From: Streptomyces flaveus
Lineage (GTDB): Bacteria; Actinomycetota; Actinomycetes; Streptomycetales; Streptomycetaceae
DNA: 64,000 nucleotides
Assembly (NCBI RefSeq): GCF_014647675.1
Contig: NZ_BMPQ01000020.1
Span: 86,070 to 150,069 of the forward strand
Reading direction: 5' to 3'
The notes under the pieces were generated by a model that was not told the DNA's origin, did no database searches, and saw nothing but the letters and a program-made list of their open reading frames with translations. Of this stretch, positions 58,073-64,000 are shown in pieces (position 1 is the stretch's first letter; each line of letters starts with the position of its first letter). The translations under genes and the position numbers were made by a program.

Positions 58073-60333
58073 ACGTCTCCCTCACGTTCCGGGTGCTCGC
58101 CCAGTTCGATCTCGTAGTCGCCCGGCCCTACCGACCCTGCCGCCTCGCCGAGCCCGACGTCGTGCCGGAAACGGTGTTCCAGGCACATCCGCAGCAACCC
58201 CAGGGCCTGCCGGGACGATTCGTCCAGGACCGGGTGCTCCATCACCCTGACCACTGTCGTCAGCTCGTCGTGACCCATCACGCCCATGGGGTGGGCGATC
58301 CATGGACTAAGGGCGAGGGCGGTCAGGACGTAGATGTCGACGGCGCCTTCGTCCAGGCCCCCCACCGCCAGCAGATCTCCCCTCGGTGACACCCGTGCGC
58401 AACTCGCCCTGGCACGAGGCTGGTCAGCGAGGAGGGGGATCTGCTCGGACACAGGGTCTTCGGGCGGGGGTGTGTCACGCGTCGGCGGCACGTCGAGGAG
58501 TTGGAGATGCGTTCCCGTAACGGCGAGGAACCGGTCCAGTGCGGGGGACCAGGCGAGGTGGATCGGGGATGTCCCGTACGTCCAGGGATGGGTCGTAACC
58601 GGCGTCTGTGAGTTCGTGAGAGGTTCGTGCCACACATGCAGCCCGCCGGAGTTGGTGCCGCAGACGAGAGCGGAAGGCGAGAGGGCGGCCGAGTTCGCGT
58701 TGCGTCTGAAGACTCCGGGTCCACTGAGCTTGTTCACAGCAGAGTCGGCGAGGTCGGCGACCACGATGTTGCTGGGGTCGTCGACCACGGCGATCAGCCG
58801 CCCCTCCGCATCCACTACGGCGGTCCTCGGAGTGATACGCCCCTGCACGCGCAGCATGCCGCTGTCGGAGAGGTGCCCGCCGGAGCGGCCGGTGAACACC
58901 GTCCACGCGGCCGGCACTTCGGGGTTTTTTGCGGTCACGATGAAGGCACGGTCTCCGGCGATGCGCTCCACGTCGCGCACATCGCCGGGCTGGTCGTAGA
59001 GCGCCCGCGTGCCGCTCTCGTCGGCGTAGTGGATCCGCTTGCCCGCCACGACGATCATGGCGTCAGAGCCCAAATGCGCGATCCGCTGTGCCGGATGGGG
59101 GAGGTCGTCGTCCAGCCACACCAGGGTCAGGCTGCCGAGATCCACGATCCCCGCGCAGTGCCTGGGCCCTCGTCCGGCGAAGGCGAGTTGGGTGCCGTCC
59201 GGGGCGAAGTCGAGAGCGTGAACCGCGATCGGCTGCTCGCCGGTGTCGGTCGGCCAGATACGGGTGCGGGGGAGGGAGCTGAACGGACCTACGCCGGCCA
59301 GGGCTTCCACGAACCGGCCTACGGCAATCGAGTCCGCGGCACGCAGTGCTTCGAAGACACGGCGGTCGTCCTCGTCCTTCGGCCGCCAGTCACCGAACTC
59401 GTCGGCCGTCTGCACCGCTTCGGGCAGCGACATCAGCAACGTGAGGGACCACAGGCGGTCCCAGTCACGCCGCTCCGCCAACTGCTCTGCCACATACGCA
59501 CGTTCGTTCTCGGAGAGGTAGGCGAAGTCCGCCTGCTGGGAACTCTGTCCCGCCAGCACGCGCACCACGTCCAGGATGCCCAGTCCGCTCATCTCGACCC
59601 GCAGAACCGAGCGCTCCTCGTCGGAGGCGCCCCGGTAGCCGAGCGTCAGGAGAGAGCCGTCGGGATCCAGCGCCTGATACTGCTCCAGCTGCCTGGTGCG
59701 TACGAAGAAGATGGCGCGCTGGACTGGATCGGCGGGCGCGAGGTGATGCTCAGCGCAGAAGGCCGCCGCGCTGGAGGAGTCCAGCGCCGCCTCGCAGAAC
59801 AGGTCGATGGTCTCGGGGGCGCCCTGCGTGAGCAGCCAGACCCGGGCACGTTCGCCGATGGGGTGGTCGAAGCGGAGGGCGGCATCGATGAGCGTGCGCT
59901 CTTCCAGGGGCACGTCGTCCCCGCCGAGCGCCAGGCGGCTGAGGAAACGCACTTGGAGCTCGGAGGTCGTCGGGGCGGGGCCCCAGCGCTTCAGCAGTGA
60001 CCACAGCTCGGCATCCTCCTGATCGAGCCAGTCCTGCCACGCGGCGTCAACGAGCATGACCGGTAAGGGTGTTGGGCCTCCAGGGAGTCCCGCCACGAGA
60101 GGGGAAGCCCATCGTCCCGGGGACGGCCCGGACACCGACGGCATCAGCCACGACCCGAACACCGCCTCCTGGCCGTGGGTCTCCATGGAGCGGGCGACAG
60201 CGCGCAGGGCCCGGGGCGCGCCGGAATCCGCAGCGCGCAACACGGCACCCATAGCCCAGCGGCCCAGCCCGGAGTCCGGGGTGGCCCGCAGGCGCAGCAC
60301 CAGCAGGGCGATCCGTACCCGCATCGGCCTCAC
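58069..60333 (-). CDS. Helical-plus-beta-propeller protein, paralogue A
   Basis: A 754-aa protein from GTG 60333. The N-terminal third is helical repeats (AVLRAADSGAPRALRAVARSM, LFCEAALDSSSAAAFCAEHHLAPADPVQRAIFFV, QYQALDPDGSLLTLGYRGA). The rest is a WD40-like propeller (VHALDFAPDGTQLAFAGRG, IHLAWSPALDRFLAVTG, ARVSPRGDLLAVGG) followed by a conserved tail (CLEHRFRHDVGLGE...DYEIELG). No signal peptide. A scaffold or substrate-recognition role with the co-translated Hsp70-like ATPase is inferred. The in-frame sequence A-AAA-AAC at 58930-58924 is a canonical slippery heptamer. Confidence 0.78.
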   Translation of the reverse strand: MRPMRVRIALLVLRLRATPDSGLGRWAMGAVLRAADSGAPRALRAVARSMETHGQEAVFGSWLMPSVSGPSPGRWASPLVAGLPGGPTPLPVMLVDAAWQDWLDQEDAELWSLLKRWGPAPTTSELQVRFLSRLALGGDDVPLEERTLIDAALRFDHPIGERARVWLLTQGAPETIDLFCEAALDSSSAAAFCAEHHLAPADPVQRAIFFVRTRQLEQYQALDPDGSLLTLGYRGASDEERSVLRVEMSGLGILDVVRVLAGQSSQQADFAYLSENERAYVAEQLAERRDWDRLWSLTLLMSLPEAVQTADEFGDWRPKDEDDRRVFEALRAADSIAVGRFVEALAGVGPFSSLPRTRIWPTDTGEQPIAVHALDFAPDGTQLAFAGRGPRHCAGIVDLGSLTLVWLDDDLPHPAQRIAHLGSDAMIVVAGKRIHYADESGTRALYDQPGDVRDVERIAGDRAFIVTAKNPEVPAAWTVFTGRSGGHLSDSGMLRVQGRITPRTAVVDAEGRLIAVVDDPSNIVVADLADSAVNKLSGPGVFRRNANSAALSPSALVCGTNSGGLHVWHEPLTNSQTPVTTHPWTYGTSPIHLAWSPALDRFLAVTGTHLQLLDVPPTRDTPPPEDPVSEQIPLLADQPRARASCARVSPRGDLLAVGGLDEGAVDIYVLTALALSPWIAHPMGVMGHDELTTVVRVMEHPVLDESSRQALGLLRMCLEHRFRHDVGLGEAAGSVGPGDYEIELGEHPEREGDV

Positions 60334-60953
60334 TCCGTGCCGCCGGCGCCGAGCGCGATGTCGTGTGGCCCTCCCGGAGACACCGGGTCGGTGCCGAGAG
60401 CGATGTCCCCGCCGAAGCGATCCTCGAGCGCGCGCGCTGCGAGCCGGCGCAGCTCGTCCCAGCGCCGGTGATCGGGCAGCTCGTGTCCCAGGTAGTCGAG
60501 TTCGTCGTCCGACATCTCGGCGATGCGGTCACGCCGATCGCCGGTGACCACGACCCGGATGACGTCGGCCTCGCCCTCGGCGGCCATGGCCGTACACAGC
60601 CGCTCTCGCACATCGGGTTCCGCGGCCCGGTAGGCCAGTGCCAGCAGCGCCCCGTCCGGATCCATGGCCTGCCGTTGTTCCCGCTGCCCGAGCAACGTCA
60701 GATACGCGGCCCGGTCGGCGGGCTCCTGCGGCCCCACTACCAGCAGATCCAAGACGTCGGGCTCGGGCAGGTCCCTGGCTGCGGCCCGTACCGCTTCCAG
60801 CGCGGCCGGGTCGCCCGCGGCGCACGCCCGTACCAACTGCCGCCAGGCACGCCGGGCGCGCAGCCCGCGGGAGCCGTCACCCCGCCGGCGTGCGGCGAGT
60901 TCGGTCAGCCGGGCGGCCCGGGGTGCGCCGAGCATCTTCGCCATCCGGCTCAC
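60330..60953 (-). CDS. Small propeller-less paralogue
   Basis: A 207-aa protein from GTG 60953 (GTGA overlap with the upstream gene; ATG 60944 also possible). It keeps the helical part of its neighbours (YLTLLGQREQRQAMDPDGALLALAYRAAEPDVRERLC, IAEMSDDELDYLGHELPDHRRWDELRRLA) and a short tail (EDRFGGDIALGTD...HDIALGAGGTE), but has no propeller. The final 'IALG-xx-GTE' matches the end of the protein at 63280. It looks like a paralogue that has lost its propeller, either as a functional short form or as a relic. Confidence 0.65.
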   Translation of the reverse strand: MSRMAKMLGAPRAARLTELAARRRGDGSRGLRARRAWRQLVRACAAGDPAALEAVRAAARDLPEPDVLDLLVVGPQEPADRAAYLTLLGQREQRQAMDPDGALLALAYRAAEPDVRERLCTAMAAEGEADVIRVVVTGDRRDRIAEMSDDELDYLGHELPDHRRWDELRRLAARALEDRFGGDIALGTDPVSPGGPHDIALGAGGTE

Positions 60954-63283
60954 CAGCCCAGCTCGATCTCGTGGTTGTCGACGACCGCGACCGCCGTGCC
61001 CTGCGCGTCCCCGAGCAACACGTCGTGGCGGAACCGGTGTTCCAGGCAGGTCCGCAGCAGTGTGAGCGTCGTCCGGGACTCCTCGTCCAGCACCGGGTTC
61101 TCCAGCGCCGTGATCACCGCCGTCAGATCCTTGTGCCGCATCAGTCCCATCGGCTTGCCGATGAACGGGCGGACGGTGAGGAGGGACAGTGCGTAGAGAT
61201 CGATGTGGCCTGGCAGGACGCCGCCCATGGCGAGGACATCGCCCTGGGGCGACAGACGCATGAACGGGCGGGCCCCGGGCACGGCACGGCCGAGCGGGAT
61301 CGGTTTCGGCACACGTGTGCCGGGGACCGGCCCGTCGTCGTATGCCGGAGTGCCGAGGACCTTGAGGCTCGGCAGATGCACCGCGATGGCCGGCCCTCGC
61401 TGGCTGAGCGCCAGAAGCCGCTGCAGCGCGGGCGACCAGGACAGGCCGATCAGCCTTCTGTCCTCTTGGTGCTGGTGCTGCCACAGGCGCTTTGACACCG
61501 GTGCCTTCCTGGAGGTGAGCGGTTCGCGCCACACCTGCACGCGGCCCTGGTGATTCCCTCGGACAAGAAGGGACGGCGACATGGCGACGTGCGGCATGCC
61601 GTCCCCCGCGGCGGCTGTGCTGTTGCGGAGGGTTACCGCAGCCGTGGGGTCGGCGAGATCGGCGACCCGGCCAGTCCGCTCGTCGAGCACGGCGACGATC
61701 CGGCCCTCGGGGTCCAGGGTGGCCGTGAGCCCCGGGTGGTTGCGACCGCTGAACATGCCGGTGTCGACGAGTGGGCCGTCGGCTGCCCCGGTGAACAGGG
61801 TCCATTCCCCATCCTCGACACGGCCCTGTGCGGACAGCACGAGGAAGCACCGGTCACCGGCGGTACGCCGCAGCTGACGGACGTGGGCGACGCGGGTGGC
61901 CCCGAAGGAGAGCGTCTGCCGGCCCTGGCTGTCGCAGTAATGGAGCCGGGTGTGGCCGGGCCGGTGCCCGCCCCGGTCGCGTCCGGACTCCGCGACGACG
62001 ACGCTGTCGGGCCCCAATTGCGCGATCCGCGTGAGGGAGCCCGTGAAGTGATACAGCCGGGAAAGCGTGTTGCTGTCGAGATCGACGATCCCGGCGCACT
62101 GGCCGGGACTGGCGAAAGCGAGCCCGCGGCCGTCCGGCGCGAAGTCGAGGTCGACGGCGTCGGTGGCCCGCTCGTCCAGGTCGCGGAGCACGATCCGGGT
62201 GTGCGGGGTGTCCCATGCCGGCGACCCGGTGGAGAGGGCCCTCACCTGCTTGGTCACCGGTCCCGCGGCGAGCAGCGTCTCGAACACACGGCGGTCGTCC
62301 GCGCCGGACGGCCGCCAGTCGCCGAACGAGTGGACCACTCGGACGGCGTCGGCGAGCGGGAGCAGCACAGTGAACGGCCACAGCTGGTCCCAGTCGCGCT
62401 GCCGGGTGAACTGCCCTATCAGATAGGCGCGTTCCTTGTGGTTGAGGGAAGCGACGTCCCTGTCCCGATGGCGTTGTCCGGCCAGCACACGGAGTATGTC
62501 GATGCCGCCGAGCCGGGTCATGGCCTCGCGCAGTGCCGAGCGCTCCTCGGACGGCGCGTCGTGGTAATGCGCGGTCAGAAGCGCTCCGTCGGGGTCCATT
62601 GCCCGGTACTGCTCGTGCTGCCCGGTGCGCAGGAAGAACACGGCGCGTTCTGCGGGGTCGGCGGGGGCGAGGTGGTGGGTCCTGCAGAACTCCACCGCGT
62701 GCGGCGCATCCGCGTCCGCGGCTGTCGCGCAGAACAGATCGACCGCCCGCGAATCGTCACAGGTCAGCAGTGTCTCGCGGGCCCGTTCACCGATGGGGTG
62801 GTCGAAGCGGGCGGCGGCGCGGGCGAGTGACCGGGCGTCGACGGTCTCACCGCCGCTGGTCTCTCCGTCGTCGCCGAGCGCCAGACGGCTGAGGAAACGC
62901 AGCTGCGGGTAGGCCATCGTCGCTGCGCGATTCCAACCCCTCAGCAAGGACCACAACTCGGGGTGGTGTTCGTAGTGCCAGTCGCTCCAGGCGGCGTCCA
63001 CGAGTACGTCGGGCACGGTCGTTGCGCCGCTCGCCAGTTCCGTCACGAGCGGGGACGTCCAACGCTGCGGGGGCACCCCGGAGACCGTCGGCTCCAGCCA
63101 GGTCTGCCACACGGTCTCGGGGCCGAGGGACTTGAGGGCGCGGGCGGCAGCCCGCAGAGCCACGGGCGCACCGGAGTCGGCAGCGCGCAGCACGGCCTCC
63201 AGCGCTCTCCGGCGCCACCGGGAGTTCCGCCCGAGAAGCAGCCACAGCATCAGCACCGCGATCCGTATCCGCATGGGCCTCAC
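60950..63283 (-). CDS. Helical-plus-beta-propeller protein, paralogue B
   Basis: A 777-aa protein from GTG 63283, aligned end to end with paralogue A: both start MRPMR(V/I)RIA, share LRAADSGAPxALRAxAR, FDHPIGERAR, HHLAPADP-QRA-FF-RT-Q-EQY-A-DPDG, FGDWRP--xDDRRVFE, LDFAPDG and the tail LRTCLEHRFRHDVLLGD...NHEIELG. The propeller has at least five recognisable blades. It overlaps its neighbours by 4 bases on both sides. Function unknown; co-expression with the Hsp70-like ATPase is likely. Confidence 0.78.
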   Translation of the reverse strand: MRPMRIRIAVLMLWLLLGRNSRWRRRALEAVLRAADSGAPVALRAAARALKSLGPETVWQTWLEPTVSGVPPQRWTSPLVTELASGATTVPDVLVDAAWSDWHYEHHPELWSLLRGWNRAATMAYPQLRFLSRLALGDDGETSGGETVDARSLARAAARFDHPIGERARETLLTCDDSRAVDLFCATAADADAPHAVEFCRTHHLAPADPAERAVFFLRTGQHEQYRAMDPDGALLTAHYHDAPSEERSALREAMTRLGGIDILRVLAGQRHRDRDVASLNHKERAYLIGQFTRQRDWDQLWPFTVLLPLADAVRVVHSFGDWRPSGADDRRVFETLLAAGPVTKQVRALSTGSPAWDTPHTRIVLRDLDERATDAVDLDFAPDGRGLAFASPGQCAGIVDLDSNTLSRLYHFTGSLTRIAQLGPDSVVVAESGRDRGGHRPGHTRLHYCDSQGRQTLSFGATRVAHVRQLRRTAGDRCFLVLSAQGRVEDGEWTLFTGAADGPLVDTGMFSGRNHPGLTATLDPEGRIVAVLDERTGRVADLADPTAAVTLRNSTAAAGDGMPHVAMSPSLLVRGNHQGRVQVWREPLTSRKAPVSKRLWQHQHQEDRRLIGLSWSPALQRLLALSQRGPAIAVHLPSLKVLGTPAYDDGPVPGTRVPKPIPLGRAVPGARPFMRLSPQGDVLAMGGVLPGHIDLYALSLLTVRPFIGKPMGLMRHKDLTAVITALENPVLDEESRTTLTLLRTCLEHRFRHDVLLGDAQGTAVAVVDNHEIELGW

Positions 63284-64000
63284 TCCGTGCCGTCCCGGCC
63301 GAGGGCGATCTCGTGGTCGGCCACGAGCGCCGTTCGCGGCGCGTCACCGATCCCGATGTCGTGCCGGAACCGGTGTTTCAGGCAGGCCGACAGCACTGCC
63401 AGCCGTCCGTTCGGGGACACGGCTGTGCACGGAGGGAAGAGGTTCCTCCCGCACAGCGTGAGCAGTTGGGCCGGCGAGTCGTCGGCTGCACCGAGGAAGA
63501 CCTCGAGCCGGGGATCCGAAGCTGCCGTTCCCTGTTGGGCCACCAGAAGGAAGGCACGGTCGCCCTTGATGCGCTCCAGTCCCGAGACACGGCCGGTCTC
63601 GAAGGGGAGCGGCCGCGCACCGAGGTGGTCGACCAGGAAGATCTTCTTCGCGTACGCATGGTCTGCGGCATGCGTGTGCGCCCTGGCCACGACGATCGAT
63701 TCCTGTCCCGCGGGTCCCAGATGTGCCACCTGGGACAGGCGAAACTCGAAAGAGCGGTGAAGCAGCGAGCGCCGACGGCGCAGGTCCATCACGCCGGCGA
63801 AGCCGCGGTCGCTCTGCCGGCTCCCGGTGTAGGCGAGTTGCTGCCCGTCCGGCGAGAAGTCCAGGGCATGTACGGCGAACGCGCCGAAGCCGTCGGGGAG
63901 GGGCATGGGGACCGGCTCGATGCGCGACGGCATGACGGCGACCGCACTCAGGCCGTCGTCGACCACCAGCGGGTCCGCCGCGCGCAGCGCCTCGAACAAC
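63280..64000 (-). CDS. Helical-plus-beta-propeller protein, paralogue C (5' end outside window)
   Basis: At least 240 C-terminal residues of a third paralogue; the frame is open to the right edge. It has VHALDFSPDGQQLAYTG, HLGPAGQESIVVAR, KGDRAFLLVAQQG, then TAVSPNGRLAVLSACLKHRFRHDIGIGDAPRTALVADHEIALGRDGTE. Compared with A and B it jumps from a mid-propeller strand straight into the conserved tail, so 60-200 residues are missing in frame, depending on the alignment. Either a short natural variant or a deletion product. It shares a GTGA overlap with paralogue B. Confidence 0.72.
   Translation of the reverse strand, partial: LFEALRAADPLVVDDGLSAVAVMPSRIEPVPMPLPDGFGAFAVHALDFSPDGQQLAYTGSRQSDRGFAGVMDLRRRRSLLHRSFEFRLSQVAHLGPAGQESIVVARAHTHAADHAYAKKIFLVDHLGARPLPFETGRVSGLERIKGDRAFLLVAQQGTAASDPRLEVFLGAADDSPAQLLTLCGRNLFPPCTAVSPNGRLAVLSACLKHRFRHDIGIGDAPRTALVADHEIALGRDGTE

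Noticed and set aside
56543..58117. 524-codon plus-strand frame opposite the Hsp70-like gene
   Set aside because: Antisense shadow; the minus strand has all actin-fold ATPase motifs.
58627..60000. 457-codon plus-strand frame opposite propeller paralogue A
   Set aside because: Antisense composition and no ribosome site.

Overview
This is a stretch of a Streptomyces-type actinomycete chromosome. It has very high GC with strong third-position GC bias, GTG and TTG starts, many 4-base ATGA/GTGA stop-start overlaps, a conservon (cvn) operon, an Ebo-type cluster, a DGPF/ECF42-type pair, rare TTA (bldA-type) leucine codons, and palindromic intergenic elements familiar from Streptomyces. I saw no rRNA, tRNA, CRISPR array, transposase or phage module. 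Assignments rest on reading motifs by eye; no search was run.

Layout. (1) 1-9.9 kb: glycan-use locus with a GH38 alpha-mannosidase (cut by the window edge), an unknown protein, a sugar ABC importer (lipoprotein plus two permeases), a GH3 beta-glycosidase, a BadF-type sugar kinase and a GH5-like hydrolase that appears to start at ATC. (2) 10-16.4 kb: a TTA-containing TrmB/LuxR-type regulator, a divergent 55-aa secreted peptide, an 86-aa protein, then double-cupin, 93-aa protein, hairpin, second double-cupin and MFS exporter. This looks like an unrecognised small biosynthetic or signalling system. (3) 16.7-21.2 kb: response regulator, histidine kinase, MMPL pump with a palindromic operator, and the remnant of a secreted glycosidase. 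(4) 21.4-27.3 kb: a membrane protein with an anti-sigma-like zinc motif and a ricin-type lectin end, then two divergent exported proteins sharing one N-terminal anchor. One fuses a ribosome-inactivating-protein domain to an SGNH hydrolase; the other carries a guanyl-RNase (RNase Sa/T1-like) domain. (5) 27.4-30.5 kb: DGPF protein, ECF42-like sigma factor, NagZ-like GH3. (6) 30.7-37.6 kb: Ebo cluster (eboC, TIM-barrel gene, eboA, eboB, eboE with a large insertion, eboF) and a GAF protein. (7) 37.7-41.5 kb: polysaccharide-degradation operon (two secreted lyase-like proteins and a GH95 enzyme). (8) 41.5-48.2 kb: PhzF-like protein, cvnABCD conservon, LPG-synthase-like membrane protein. (9) 48.3-55.8 kb: ribA/DUF2218/oxidoreductase operon under paired operators, hydrolase, FAD enzyme, broken msrB, an AlbA/Schlafen-type ATP-binding protein with a leaderless palindromic promoter, and a small membrane protein. 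(10) 56-64 kb: a leftward set of a partial propeller protein, full propeller protein, propeller-less small paralogue, full propeller protein, Hsp70-like ATPase and DUF1257 protein, mostly linked by 4-base overlaps.

How the parts work together. Regions 1 and 7 are extracellular glycan use. Regions 2, 4 and 10 are the most unusual. Region 4 is a candidate secreted anti-ribosome/anti-RNA toxin locus, region 2 a compact peptide or small-molecule locus without a familiar core enzyme, and region 10 a lineage-expanded Hsp70-plus-propeller assembly that has duplicated and partly degenerated in place.
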